Below, piece after piece: positions 1 through 8,454 of a stretch of DNA of 64,000 nt. Under the pieces are notes generated by a model. It did not search any database and was not told the DNA's origin. It worked only from the letters and a program-made list of their open reading frames with translations. The translations under genes were made by a program, and so were the position numbers. How positions within the stretch are numbered: the first letter of the stretch is position 1; every line of letters starts with the position of its first letter. The stretch is from Balneolaceae bacterium (GTDB lineage Bacteria > Bacteroidota > Rhodothermia > Balneolales > Balneolaceae): NCBI GenBank assembly GCA_017795005.1, contig CP051242.1, positions 992,001 through 1,056,000 of the forward strand, in the 5' to 3' direction.

Positions 1-72
1 TTAGATTAAAATAGTAAGTAACGAATAATTATATTTCAAAGCTGAAGAAATAATAGCAATAAATCGAAAAGT

Positions 73-1908
73 ATGTGTGGCATTGTAGGTTATATTGGGA
101 ATAGTCAAGCAAAAGACGTTGTAATTAAAGGGCTTAAAAGGTTAGAATATCGAGGGTACGACTCGGCTGGTATCGCACTTATTAATGGAAGTCTATCGAT
201 TAAAAAGTGCAAAGGAAAAGTATCGGCTCTGGAGAAATTGCTTAGCGATAGTGAAAAAGGATCTATTGCAATAGGACATACCAGATGGGCAACCCATGGA
301 GAACCAAATGATGTCAACTCGCACCCACATGTCAGTTCTTCAGGCAAAATCGCTGTTGTACATAATGGTATTATTGAAAATTACAATGCTCTCAAACTTA
401 AATTGCAGGAAGAAGGATATAAGTTTTATTCAGAAACAGATACAGAGATTGTAGCTAAACTCATTGAAAGTTTCATAGATAAAAATCCATCTATTGAATT
501 TGTAAAAGCAGTAAAGTTAGCTTTGGCTCAAATAAATGGGACCTATGGCTTAGCTATCCTGAACTCGGATAATCCTGAAACAATATTCGTAGCGAGAAAA
601 GGTTCCCCACTTCTAATTGGTGTTGGTGAAGGGGAGATGCTAATCGCATCAGATGCATCTGCAGTAGCAGAGTATACCGATAAAGTAGTTTATCTGGACG
701 ATGGAGAGTTGGCAATCATTAAAAAGGATGAATATCAGGTAATAAATGCCGATGATGTTGAACTCACCAAAGAAGTGCATGAATTGGCTATGAGTTTGGA
801 AGAAATTGAAAAAAGTGGTTTCCCTTTTTTTATGTTAAAAGAAATTTTTGAGCAACCTAAAACTATTTCAGACAGCCTCAGAGGCCGAATAAACGTTGAG
901 GATGGAAGTATCACACTAGGAGGGATAACGAGTGTGATGGATAAGCTTGTTAATGCAAAACGCATCATTATTGCTGCTTGCGGTACAAGTTGGCATTCGG
1001 CATTAGTTGGAGAATATCTTATTGAGTGGTTAGCTAAAACCCCTGTAGAAGTTGAATATGCTTCTGAATTTCGATATAAGGATCCTCTAATAGGAGAAGG
1101 CGACGTACTTTTTGTCATTTCGCAAAGTGGAGAGACTGCTGATACTTTAGCAGCATTAAGAGAAGCAAAAGAAAAAGGAGCAACAGTTCTAGGGATAGTA
1201 AATGTAGTTGGTTCTACCATAGCTCGTGAAACGGACGCAGGAGTTTACTTACACGCTGGTCCTGAAATCGGGGTAGCTTCAACAAAAGCCTTTACCGGAC
1301 AAGTTACTGTATTGGCACTCATTGCACTTAGTCTTGCTCAGCATAAAGGTGCGATTGATAAAAAAAGTTCAAAAAAAATAATATCTGCACTTTCTAAGAT
1401 TCCGTCTCAAGTGGAAGAGATATTAAAGCAAAGTGATCAGATTAAAGAAATTTCAAACCTTTTTACTTACGCGCCAAACTTTCTCTATTTAGGGAGGTCT
1501 TATAGTTTTCCAGTTGCTTTAGAAGGTGCCCTGAAATTAAAGGAAATTTCATATATCCATGCAGAGGGTTATCCTGCAGCAGAAATGAAGCACGGTCCGA
1601 TTGCACTTATCGACGATATGATGCCCGTAGTAGTTATCGCTTCAACAAAACATACTAATGATAAAATGGTAAGTAATGTTGAAGAAGTAAAAGCAAGAAA
1701 GGGAAGAATTATAGCTATCACATCACCTTCAAATGAAGAAGTAAGAGATCTTGCTGAGTTTAGCTGTATGATACCTGAAACAGAAGATGTTTTATCTCCT
1801 CTATTAAGCGTAATCCCTCTGCAATTACTCTCATATTACGTGGCAGTAAACCGAGGTTGTGATGTTGATCAACCAAGGAATCTTGCGAAAAGCGTTACTG
1901 TGGAATAA
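73..1908 (+). CDS. glmS: glutamine--fructose-6-phosphate aminotransferase (isomerizing)
   Basis: Makes glucosamine-6-phosphate from fructose-6-phosphate and glutamine, the entry step to UDP-GlcNAc for peptidoglycan and LPS; cytoplasmic. The protein has 611 residues, the normal family length. It starts MCGIVGYIG, so Cys2 is the N-terminal nucleophile of the class II glutaminase domain (about 1-220) after Met removal. Two SIS sugar-isomerase domains follow (about 285-420 and 455-595), with a CGTSWHSA motif near residue 302. The C-terminus DQPRNLAKSVTVE is the hallmark GlmS end that forms the ammonia channel and active-site lid. Only 72 bases precede the start and they show no glmS ribozyme. It appears monocistronic. 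Assignment is secure. Confidence 0.97.
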   Translation: MCGIVGYIGNSQAKDVVIKGLKRLEYRGYDSAGIALINGSLSIKKCKGKVSALEKLLSDSEKGSIAIGHTRWATHGEPNDVNSHPHVSSSGKIAVVHNGIIENYNALKLKLQEEGYKFYSETDTEIVAKLIESFIDKNPSIEFVKAVKLALAQINGTYGLAILNSDNPETIFVARKGSPLLIGVGEGEMLIASDASAVAEYTDKVVYLDDGELAIIKKDEYQVINADDVELTKEVHELAMSLEEIEKSGFPFFMLKEIFEQPKTISDSLRGRINVEDGSITLGGITSVMDKLVNAKRIIIAACGTSWHSALVGEYLIEWLAKTPVEVEYASEFRYKDPLIGEGDVLFVISQSGETADTLAALREAKEKGATVLGIVNVVGSTIARETDAGVYLHAGPEIGVASTKAFTGQVTVLALIALSLAQHKGAIDKKSSKKIISALSKIPSQVEEILKQSDQIKEISNLFTYAPNFLYLGRSYSFPVALEGALKLKEISYIHAEGYPAAEMKHGPIALIDDMMPVVVIASTKHTNDKMVSNVEEVKARKGRIIAITSPSNEEVRDLAEFSCMIPETEDVLSPLLSVIPLQLLSYYVAVNRGCDVDQPRNLAKSVTVE

Positions 1909-1973
1909 CGTAAATCAATTTCTTTAGAATTAATTTAATTAGGTTTTATTCAGTAAAATTAATTACCTAACTC

Positions 1974-2010
1974 TTTTAAGGTTTAAAAAAAATCCTTTTT
2001 CACCTTAAAA
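1974..2010 (+). terminator. weak terminator-like hairpin after glmS
   Basis: Nine-base arms TTTTAAGGT (1974-1982) and ACCTTAAAA (2002-2010) are perfectly complementary around a 19-nt A/T-rich loop. The stem has few G/C pairs and no long T run follows, so termination efficiency is doubtful. It is the only candidate downstream of glmS. Confidence 0.3.
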
Positions 2011-2089
2011 AAGCTATCTATTACTTGTTTTTGGGTAAAAAAATTAGTTCCATTGCTCTTCAATGTAATCTCTCTGTGAAAAGAAATTA

Positions 2090-2164
2090 ATGAATAACTG
2101 GAAGACCATTATCTTTAAGATTGTAGTACTGGTTTTGGTAACGATTGTAATTTTTACTGGCTAA
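2090..2164 (+). CDS. possible 24-residue single-helix membrane peptide
   Basis: ATG at 2090 opens 24 codons ending in TAA at 2162-2164. The product is MNNWKTIIFK followed by an almost purely hydrophobic stretch (IVVLVLVTIVIF) and a short TG tail, which is a classic one-helix membrane peptide with a positive inside. The start follows an A-rich segment (AAAAGAAATTA), the usual start context in this window. Nothing else supports expression and the ORF could be chance. No homologue is recognised. Confidence 0.25.
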   Translation: MNNWKTIIFKIVVLVLVTIVIFTG

Positions 2165-2289
2165 AAGCAGCATCTCAAAATTCGAAGGTTAAGAAAAAAT
2201 AAGTCAGTTGATTGACTAAGGAGCGGAGTATACGCTAACTTTTACAGAAGTTTGTTTTTATAAATTCTATTTTGCTATTTATTAAATAA

Positions 2290-2652
2290 TTGAAAACGTC
2301 AAGAATCGTGAATATAGACCTTTCTTATTTAGAGGATATTACTGGTGGGGATAAAGAGATGATGCTGGAAATGCTTACTCTATTTATCGAAGATATTCCT
2401 GTTCAAGTAGAATTAATCCGAATAGCGGTTGAAGAAAAGAATATGAAGGCTTTGAGTACTGAAAGTCATAAACTTAAACCCGCTTTACAATATGTTGGAT
2501 TTAATGAGATGTATGAACTTGTTAAGAAGTTAGAAGTAGTTGGGAAGTCTGGAGGAACCCCGGAGCAAGCAGAGAAATTAATGCGCGCCTTAACCCAGCA
2601 AACAAAGGAAAGCTTACCTCTATTAAAAAAGACTGCTGAAAAGTTTAGCTAA
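2290..2652 (+). CDS. HPt (histidine phosphotransfer) domain protein
   Basis: Stand-alone phosphorelay protein of about 120 residues that would shuttle phosphate between a hybrid kinase and a response regulator. The SHKLKP motif places the phospho-accepting His at residue 60, within a four-helix Hpt fold (DLSYLEDITGGD...LFIEDIP...ESHKLKP...Y.LVKKLE). The start is a TTG at 2290; a GTG at 2308 would give a shorter product and loses little of the domain. No kinase is adjacent, so its partner is elsewhere. The two propeller kinases near 60-64 kb lack a receiver domain and would not need it. Its 3' end overlaps the convergent acetyltransferase gene by 8 bp. Confidence 0.85.
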   Translation: MKTSRIVNIDLSYLEDITGGDKEMMLEMLTLFIEDIPVQVELIRIAVEEKNMKALSTESHKLKPALQYVGFNEMYELVKKLEVVGKSGGTPEQAEKLMRALTQQTKESLPLLKKTAEKFS

Positions 2653-3094
2653 CGTTTGTTAGCACCATCTGTAAATGCTCTATTTTATCAACGATGTAAA
2701 TATCTCCTTCTTCGGTAAATCCAAAGTGAGCATAATATTCTTTTAAAGCAGCCTGAGCTTCAATTCGGATATTTGTTCCTTCAAACAAGTCGAAGGTTTT
2801 TCTTATACCCAGATTAATAAGTTTTTTTCCTATTTCTCCACCACGAAAATCAGGTGATACAATAATCCTGCCTAAAGAAGCCTCCTTGAATTTTATTCCT
2901 GGTGCGAATATTCTCAAATAAGCAGCCAGAGTATCTTCCTGATATACAAGAAGATGTAAAGCTAGTTGATCTGAATTGTCCATGTCCTGATATAAACAAT
3001 TTTGCTCAATCATAAACACATCTTGTCTCAACTTTAAAAGATCGTACAACTGAGCGGAACTCAGTTTATCAAAGTCTGCAAAAATTGCGGTCAT
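2645..3094 (-). CDS. ElaA-type GNAT N-acetyltransferase
   Basis: Predicted acetyl-CoA-dependent N-acyltransferase of the ElaA branch of the GNAT superfamily; substrate unknown. The family signature is clear: LYDLLKLRQDVFMIEQ near the N-terminus, then YQDMDNSD, AAYLRI, the acetyl-CoA loop GRIIVSPDFRGGEIGKKL, AQAALKEYYAHFGF and a C-terminal M near the end. The ATG at 3094 (MTAIFADF) is preferred over the TTG at 3118 because ElaA proteins begin just before this conserved segment. About 149 residues, normal length. Convergent with the HPt gene (8-bp overlap). Confidence 0.85.
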   Translation of the reverse strand: MTAIFADFDKLSSAQLYDLLKLRQDVFMIEQNCLYQDMDNSDQLALHLLVYQEDTLAAYLRIFAPGIKFKEASLGRIIVSPDFRGGEIGKKLINLGIRKTFDLFEGTNIRIEAQAALKEYYAHFGFTEEGDIYIVDKIEHLQMVLTNVS

Positions 3095-3170
3095 CTTTTT
3101 TTCGAAGAAAGTAAACAAAAAAGAAAGTTCTTCGTAGCAGACTTCTGACTTTTAACAAAACTCTACCATC

Positions 3171-3500
3171 ATGATTTGGGCTTGGCTAATTAACAGTGTA
3201 TCAGTTTTTATAACCGCAAAAGTGTTAAGCGGTGTTGAAATTAAAAACTTCTGGAGTGCAGTTTGGGTTGCAGCGGGAATTTCTCTTGCAAACTTTCTAT
3301 TAGGCCCAATACTTCATTTACTGGCACTTCCTATTACAATAATTACCTTCGGTTTATTTGCACTAATTGTAAATGCCTTTTTAGTGAAACTTGTTGATGA
3401 ATTTGTCGATGGTTTCAAGATAAAGAGCTTCGGATGGGCGATTGCGTTTAGCTTTATAATGACAATTATTAGCTCTGTGTTAATGAGAATATTTAACTAA
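3171..3500 (+). CDS. phage-holin-superfamily IV-like membrane protein (PF04020)
   Basis: Small inner-membrane protein of 109 residues with four predicted helices: MIWAWLINSVSVFITAKVL, WSAVWVAAGISLANFL, ILHLLALPITIITFGLFALIVNAF and a C-terminal FGWAIAFSFIMTIIS segment. The P-I-T-I-I-T-F-G-L-F motif is typical of the PF04020 four-helix family, common in free-living bacteria and unrelated to phage lysis in most genomes. Function unknown. No lysin or phage gene is nearby, so a housekeeping membrane role is more likely. Followed directly by a strong bidirectional terminator. Confidence 0.8.
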   Translation: MIWAWLINSVSVFITAKVLSGVEIKNFWSAVWVAAGISLANFLLGPILHLLALPITIITFGLFALIVNAFLVKLVDEFVDGFKIKSFGWAIAFSFIMTIISSVLMRIFN

Positions 3501-3516
3501 TAGCTATTAGCTAAAT

Positions 3517-3552
3517 AAAAAAAGCTGCTCTGTCACCAGAGCAGCTTTTTTT
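3517..3552. terminator. bidirectional intrinsic terminator
   Basis: A perfect 16-bp stem, AAAAAAAGCTGCTCTG (3517-3532) with CAGAGCAGCTTTTTTT (3537-3552), encloses a TCAC tetraloop. Each side ends in a T run when read on its own strand. It ends transcription both of the PF04020 gene (+) and of the convergent isocitrate dehydrogenase gene (-). Confidence 0.92.
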
Positions 3553-3567
3553 TGTAAGTATAAAGCT

Positions 3568-4578
3568 TTAAATATTATCACAAACAGCCTGAGTGAATGT
3601 GGAGGTTGTTCCTTCTCCTCCAATATCAGGGGTGCAATACACTTTTCTTTCAACCAAGGTTTTATAGATCGCTTTTCTGATATCTTCAGCTACTTGTTTT
3701 TGCCCAATATGCTCAAGCATCATTAATGCAGAAAATAACAAAGCGAGAGGATTTGCTTTGTTTTGACCGGCAATATCCGGTGCCGATCCGTGAACCGCTT
3801 CAAACATTGCAGCATCATCACCAATATTCGCCGCACCTGTTACTCCTAATCCACCAACAAGTCCGGATGCTAAATCTGACAAGATATCACCAAAAAGATT
3901 TGTAGTAACAACCACATCAAAACGTTGTGGTCGCATTACCATTTGCATGGCCATATTGTCTACGATTAAGTCTTCAAATTCGATATCACTATAATCTTCA
4001 GCAACCTGTCTTCCAACTTCAAGAAATAAGCCGGTAGTAAGTTTCAGGATATTGGCCTTATGAACTAATGTCACTTTTTTGCGACCATTTTCTCTGGCGT
4101 ATTCGAAAGCAGCTGTTATAATTTTCTTACTTGCTTCCTGAGTGACAACAGCAATGCTTTCAGCGTGCTTTTTAGTATCGTCTTCTTCCACCCAGTGCTC
4201 TTTTCCAATATATAATCCCTGAGTATTTTCACGGAAAATGACCATATCTACATTTTTGAAAGGACTATCGATACTGGGAAGTGTACGGGCTGGACGAATA
4301 TTACTATATAAATTAAATTTTTGTCGTAGAGCTACATTCACTGAGCGAAAACCAGTTCCAACAGGGGTAGTGAGTGGACCTTTCAGAGCAACACGGTGCT
4401 CTTCGAGTGCTTCTATAACTTCATCAGGTAGAGGATTCCCTTTTTCTTTATATGCAGTAAGACCAGCTGTTTGCTCTACCCATTCAATTTCAGCTCCGGC
4501 CTTTTCTAATATGGTAGTTACAGATGTAGTAATTTCAGTTCCGATTCCATCACCTGGAATCAATACAACTTTCTTCAT
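3568..4578 (-). CDS. isocitrate dehydrogenase (NAD-type, isocitrate/isopropylmalate family)
   Basis: Oxidative decarboxylation of isocitrate to 2-oxoglutarate in the TCA cycle; cytoplasmic. The 336-residue protein begins KKVVLIPGDGIGTE and carries the substrate-binding segment NLYSNIRPARTLPS and the RENTQGLYIG phosphoregulation-type loop. The metal/cofactor region follows (FGDILSDLASGLVGGLG, HGSAPDIAGQNKANP). Length and the SVNVALRQKFNLY motif fit the short mitochondrial-like NAD-IDH group rather than the 400-residue NADP enzyme. A 3-isopropylmalate or homoisocitrate dehydrogenase is the alternative, but no leucine or lysine genes are adjacent. Single-gene unit ending at the shared terminator. 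Confidence 0.88.
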   Translation of the reverse strand: MKKVVLIPGDGIGTEITTSVTTILEKAGAEIEWVEQTAGLTAYKEKGNPLPDEVIEALEEHRVALKGPLTTPVGTGFRSVNVALRQKFNLYSNIRPARTLPSIDSPFKNVDMVIFRENTQGLYIGKEHWVEEDDTKKHAESIAVVTQEASKKIITAAFEYARENGRKKVTLVHKANILKLTTGLFLEVGRQVAEDYSDIEFEDLIVDNMAMQMVMRPQRFDVVVTTNLFGDILSDLASGLVGGLGVTGAANIGDDAAMFEAVHGSAPDIAGQNKANPLALLFSALMMLEHIGQKQVAEDIRKAIYKTLVERKVYCTPDIGGEGTTSTFTQAVCDNI

Positions 4579-4672
4579 GGATTATGTTCAGGTTAAAATT
4601 TTTAATACGTAAATATACAAAAATTGAAACCGAGGATTTTGGTGAACAGTTCAAAAGAAATCGTCTTATGGT

Positions 4673-5830
4673 TTAGGCAGTATATGTTACTCTGTAAATT
4701 TTTCCTGAATGATCATCTGAAATAAGTAATGATCCATCATTAAGTTGAATAATTGATACTGGACGACCTCTTATGTCTTCTTCACCCTGAAGCCAACCGG
4801 TAATAAAAGGCTTATAAGATGTTGGGTTTCCATCATCGTCAAAGGTCACCATCATAATTCGGTAGCCAATTTTCTCACTTCTGTTCCAGCTACCATGTTC
4901 GGCGATGAACGCCTGGTTTTTATATGTTGATGGAAACATATCCCCGGAATAAAAATGTAGTCCAAGTGGAGCAACATGAGGTCCAAGTTCCTGAACTGGT
5001 TCAACAAAATCTATTCCGGAATCTTTACCAGCATCACCAAACTCGGGGTCAGAAATTGATGCTCCATGAATGTAAGGGAAACCAAAATGCTGACCTTCTT
5101 CCGTCATTTTATTCAGTTCACATGGAGGGATATCGTCTCCCATCCAGTCCCTGCCATTATCGGTAAACCAAAGTTCCTGAGTTTCTGGATGCCAGGTAAA
5201 TCCTACCGTATTTCTGATTCCATGTGCAATAATCTCACGATCAGTTCCGTCAGGATTGATTCTTGTTAAAGATGCGAAAATGGGTCTTTCATCTTCGTGA
5301 TTACAAATATTGCAAGGAGCGCCAACCGGTACATATAATTTATCATCAGGACCAAAAGCAATATACTTCCAACCATGACTTGTTTCTGTTGGGTAGTCAT
5401 TTCTGATTAAAATTGGAGCGGGAGGGTTTTCTAAATTTGATTCGATGTCCTGAAACTTCCAGATTTTGCTTATTTCCGCCACGTAAAGATCCCCATCTTT
5501 AAATGCCACTCCATTAGGCATGCGTAATCCCGAGATAATAGTGTAAACTGTATCAGCTTTGTAGTCATTATCGAAATCTACAATGGCATAAACTTTACCA
5601 TCTTCTCCAGTTCGTCGGGTTCCTGCATAAATTACTCCGGATGGACTTACAGCCAATTGACGGGCGCCTGGAACCTGATCAGAAAATTCCTCAATTGAGA
5701 ATCCTACAGGAGCTTCCAGAAAACCAAGTGAAATCTCTGTCTGATTAGTGTCTGGGATAGTTGTGTTTTCCTGATTAGAAGAGCAGCCCAGAAGTACAAT
5801 TACAAAGCTAATTAGAATAGTTAGTCTCAT
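4673..5830 (-). CDS. PQQ-type sugar (glucose/sorbosone) dehydrogenase-like lipoprotein
   Basis: Predicted periplasmic or outer-membrane lipoprotein: a short hydrophobic N-terminus ends in the lipobox LLGC with Cys16. The remainder (about 50-385) is a six-bladed propeller of the glucose/sorbosone dehydrogenase family, with ARQLAVSPSGVIYAGT, LRMPNGVAFKDGDLYVAE, HGIRNTVGFTWHP, WFTDNGRDW and a late FIAEHGSWNR blade. Members oxidise sugars using PQQ, but many copies lack proven activity. No PQQ biosynthesis genes or cytochrome partner are nearby. A four-cysteine cluster (GAPCNIC... and PPCEL) could form disulfides. Single gene, divergent from the cryptochrome. Confidence 0.82.
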   Translation of the reverse strand: MRLTILISFVIVLLGCSSNQENTTIPDTNQTEISLGFLEAPVGFSIEEFSDQVPGARQLAVSPSGVIYAGTRRTGEDGKVYAIVDFDNDYKADTVYTIISGLRMPNGVAFKDGDLYVAEISKIWKFQDIESNLENPPAPILIRNDYPTETSHGWKYIAFGPDDKLYVPVGAPCNICNHEDERPIFASLTRINPDGTDREIIAHGIRNTVGFTWHPETQELWFTDNGRDWMGDDIPPCELNKMTEEGQHFGFPYIHGASISDPEFGDAGKDSGIDFVEPVQELGPHVAPLGLHFYSGDMFPSTYKNQAFIAEHGSWNRSEKIGYRIMMVTFDDDGNPTSYKPFITGWLQGEEDIRGRPVSIIQLNDGSLLISDDHSGKIYRVTYTA

Positions 5831-5948
5831 TGTTATAGTAGTTAGTTATAGAAATAAAGATGAAGGTTCATTCACAAACTTTCTGTTAAAAGTTGAGAAG
5901 CTTTTACAGGAATTATTTGACTTTCACTTTGCTTTGCTAAAAGAAAAA

Positions 5949-7373
5949 ATGGAAAAAACTCTTATTTGGTTTAGAAATGATCTAAGAACTCATGATCATG
6001 AAGCGCTCGCAGAAGCGAGCAAAAAAGGTCAGGTTTTACCCGTATATATTTTTGACGAACGGCAATTCAGTAAAACATCTTTCGGATTTGAAAAAACTGG
6101 TCCCTTCAGATCTCAATTCCTTGTAGAGTCAGCAAAGAATCTTAAAGAACAACTAAAAAAGTTAGGTGGAGATTTAGTTGTCAGGACTGGAATTCCTGAA
6201 AACCTTATTCCAGAGTTGGTAAATACTTATGGAATTAGCCGTGTATCAGCACATCAGGAAGTAACAAAAGAAGAAGTCGAAGTAGAAGAAGCGGTTACAA
6301 AATCTCTGAGTATTCCTGTTGAATTAAAGTGGGGAAGTACTCTTTTTCATTTAGATGACATCCCTTTTTCCAAAGAATCACTTCCTGATGTATTTACATC
6401 ATTCCGAAAAAAAACAGAAAAGAATTCTGAAGTACGAGCCCTTATACCTGTTCCAAAAAAAATCTCCTGGGTTGAAAATATTGATCCTGGTTCGATTCCT
6501 ACATTGGACGAATTGGGAGTTATCCCAAAAAAGATGGATAACCGATCGGTACTTCAGTTCAAAGGAGGAGAGGAAGAAGCCCTTGTGAGACTCAAAAATT
6601 ACTTTTTTGAAGGCGATCACTTAAAAAATTATAAGTTCACTCGAAATGGATTACTTGGATCAGATTATTCATCAAAGTTTTCTCCATGGCTTGCAAATGG
6701 ATCTCTTTCACCAAGAAAGATCTACTGGGAAGTAAAACAATATGAAGAACAGCGAAAGAAAAATGTGTCTACCTATTGGATGATTTTTGAATTGATTTGG
6801 AGAGACTATTTCAGATTTTCTGCTCATAAACACGGAAACAAGTTTTTCCTGAAAGGCGGTATTCAGGAAAAACAAAGGCCCTGGAATAATGACGAAACTC
6901 TTTTCCGTAAATGGGCTATAGGAGAGACGGGCATTCCTTTTATTGATGCAAATATGAAAGAGTTAAATGAAACCGGATTCATGAGTAACCGTGGAAGACA
7001 AAATGTTGCGAGCTTTCTTACACAAAATTTAAATATCGATTGGAGAATGGGAGCGGAATATTTTGAATCACTTTTATTAGACTACGATCCATGTTCTAAT
7101 TATGGTAATTGGATGTATAATGCTACCGTGGGACAAGATCCAAGAAATCGTTATTTCAATATTCTGAATCAGGCAGATCGATACGATAAAAAAGGAGAGT
7201 TTGTAAAGCTCTGGTTACCGGAATTAAAGTATGTGCCTTCCGAGTTTATTCACAAACCTCACACAATACAACCCGACCAACAAAAGTTATATGAATTAGA
7301 GTTAGGAATTGATTATCCTGAACCTATGATCGATTTGGAGCAAAGCTATGAAGAAATCAAAAATAGAGCGTAA
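5949..7373 (+). CDS. cryptochrome DASH family DNA photolyase
   Basis: Flavoprotein that repairs UV-induced cyclobutane dimers with light energy, in the DASH class chiefly in single-stranded DNA. Start is the ATG at 5949; a TTG at 5934 would add five residues. The product has 474 residues. The N-terminal antenna domain (TLIWFRNDLRTHDHEAL) is followed by the FAD-binding domain: FELIWRDYFRFSAHKHGNKFF, NRGRQNVASFLTQ, DWRMGAEYFESLL, DPCSNYGNWMYNA. The sequence VGQDPRNRYFN plus a WLPEL motif is specific to DASH rather than class I photolyases. It overlaps the next small ORF and is followed by DUF2256, a common neighbour of DASH genes. Confidence 0.93.
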   Translation: MEKTLIWFRNDLRTHDHEALAEASKKGQVLPVYIFDERQFSKTSFGFEKTGPFRSQFLVESAKNLKEQLKKLGGDLVVRTGIPENLIPELVNTYGISRVSAHQEVTKEEVEVEEAVTKSLSIPVELKWGSTLFHLDDIPFSKESLPDVFTSFRKKTEKNSEVRALIPVPKKISWVENIDPGSIPTLDELGVIPKKMDNRSVLQFKGGEEEALVRLKNYFFEGDHLKNYKFTRNGLLGSDYSSKFSPWLANGSLSPRKIYWEVKQYEEQRKKNVSTYWMIFELIWRDYFRFSAHKHGNKFFLKGGIQEKQRPWNNDETLFRKWAIGETGIPFIDANMKELNETGFMSNRGRQNVASFLTQNLNIDWRMGAEYFESLLLDYDPCSNYGNWMYNATVGQDPRNRYFNILNQADRYDKKGEFVKLWLPELKYVPSEFIHKPHTIQPDQQKLYELELGIDYPEPMIDLEQSYEEIKNRA

Positions 7374-7572
7374 AGCAAATATTCTGCAACTGGCTCAAAA
7401 GAAAAGTGTCAAGGAGATTAAGCGTTCTTCAGAAATGGCCCGGTCTTTATTTTCAGAAACGTGGAGAGTTTATCTTGATGAAGTATCTATGGTATCAGTT
7501 AAGATGAAAAAAACTAAGAATGAAAATATTGATACATCAAAAAGTAAGATTCGTCTTTCCCTGGTAGATTAA
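7348..7572 (+). CDS. small basic hypothetical protein after the photolyase
   Basis: ATG at 7348 lies inside the last codons of the photolyase gene (26-bp overlap) and the frame runs 74 codons to 7572. The product is Lys/Arg/Ser-rich with a helical N-terminal half (IERKANILQLAQKKSVKEIKRSSE); no domain is recognised. The same-strand overlap and the position between cry-DASH and DUF2256 suggest translational coupling. Low sequence complexity leaves the possibility of a spurious ORF. Confidence 0.45.
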   Translation: MKKSKIERKANILQLAQKKSVKEIKRSSEMARSLFSETWRVYLDEVSMVSVKMKKTKNENIDTSKSKIRLSLVD

Positions 7573-7599
7573 ACTTTTGAGTACTTGCAAGTGAGTAAA

Positions 7600-7737
7600 A
7601 TGAAAAAGAAGTCGGAACTTCCGGCTAAAGTATGTCCGGTATGTGAGCGCCCATTCACCTGGAGAAAAAAATGGGAGAGAAACTGGGATTCTGTAAAATA
7701 CTGTAGCGAAAGGTGCAGAAGAAACTCAGGACGTTAA
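7600..7737 (+). CDS. DUF2256 small zinc-ribbon-like protein
   Basis: A 45-residue protein starting [13 protein letters not shown] at 7591 would add three residues. Four cysteines form two knuckles: CPVC at 12-15 and CSERC at 35-39. The block [18 protein letters not shown] is diagnostic of DUF2256, a family of short proteins that often sit beside cryptochrome/photolyase genes. A nucleic-acid or zinc-binding accessory role is inferred; the biochemical function is not established. It is too short for ordinary gene callers. It ends 12 bp inside the convergent SDR gene's 3' end. Confidence 0.9.
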   Translation: MKKKSELPAKVCPVCERPFTWRKKWERNWDSVKYCSERCRRNSGR

Positions 7738-8454
7738 CTGGTCCCAGATAAATTGAGGAACAGATTTTGCAATCCACGCAATTAATCTCCAGCGTTTGGT
7801 AACGTAAGCGTGATTTTTTTTAGCTTCGATCGCTTTTACCATTTGTTTAACGGCTTTTTCTGTAGATGCCACCCAAAACATGCCTTTATTATTTTCTGTC
7901 ATCTCAGAAACCACAAATCCGGGTTTAATATCAGTGATAGTAATATCAACTCGCATACGGTTTGCCTTTTGCCTGAAGCCAGTCATATAGTTAGATATAA
8001 AATGCTTTGAGGCAGTATAGGCTGCCGCTCTTCCTGATGCTAGTGTTGAGGCGATAGAAGACATACCCACAATTTGACCAGTTTTCTTTTCATCAAGGAA
8101 GTATTGAAAAGCCACATTCATTCCATGCGCAAAAGCAGTTACATTCACATTAATAGTTTGCCAATCTGAACCCCAGGTGAGTTTTCTTGAGTCGCGCCCA
8201 ACACCTGCATTCAAAATCATGATATCCAAACCGCCCATTTCATTTATTAACTCTAGATAAGCTCCTTCAGCGTTTTCTATATCTGTGACATCGAGAGGTT
8301 TAATAAAAGCATTATTACCAATTTCCTTCTGAACTTCTACTAGTCTTTCAACCCGACGTCCAATCAATCCAACTTTGTACCCTTTTTCCGAAAATTGGAT
8401 TGCTAGTTCTCTCCCTATTCCTGAAGTGGCTCCTGTAATTATCACATTTTTCAT
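7726..8454 (-). CDS. short-chain dehydrogenase/reductase
   Basis: Classical SDR oxidoreductase with a Rossmann fold; substrate unknown. The dinucleotide motif TGATSGIG lies at residues 7-14, with an Arg pair (GRR, about 32-34) suggesting NADP preference. The NAG motif is at about 82-84, catalytic Ser in MSSIAS at about 132, and the catalytic pair in YTASK (Tyr146, Lys150). 242 residues, normal length. Its ATG overlaps the stop codon of the upstream TolC-like gene by 4 bp, so it is the last gene of the DUF4956-HlyD-TolC operon. That coupling suggests a linked function, for example modifying the molecule that is exported. This is inference. Confidence 0.9.
   Translation of the reverse strand: MKNVIITGATSGIGRELAIQFSEKGYKVGLIGRRVERLVEVQKEIGNNAFIKPLDVTDIENAEGAYLELINEMGGLDIMILNAGVGRDSRKLTWGSDWQTINVNVTAFAHGMNVAFQYFLDEKKTGQIVGMSSIASTLASGRAAAYTASKHFISNYMTGFRQKANRMRVDITITDIKPGFVVSEMTENNKGMFWVASTEKAVKQMVKAIEAKKNHAYVTKRWRLIAWIAKSVPQFIWDQLTS

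Larger units (their letters stand above)
1909..2289. other. 381-bp spacer between glmS and the HPt gene
   Basis: A/T-rich spacer with no gene of normal length. It contains a weak terminator-like inverted repeat (1974-2010) and one possible 24-codon membrane peptide (2090-2164), both listed separately. No tRNA, riboswitch or mobile element is recognisable. Confidence 0.6.

Noticed and set aside
1-72. glmS ribozyme upstream of glmS
   Set aside because: The 72 bases before the start are A/T-rich and show no ribozyme core; the ribozyme is mainly a Firmicutes feature.
735-1220. Long open frame antisense to glmS
   Set aside because: Shadow of the glmS coding frame; low-complexity Ser/Thr-rich translation and no family pattern.
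3171-3500. Prophage remnant suggested by the holin-like gene
   Set aside because: PF04020 proteins are common chromosomal membrane proteins, and no lysin, portal, integrase or other phage gene is near.
4238-4612. Open frame antisense to the isocitrate dehydrogenase gene
   Set aside because: Runs opposite a clear enzyme gene, and its translation shows no domain.
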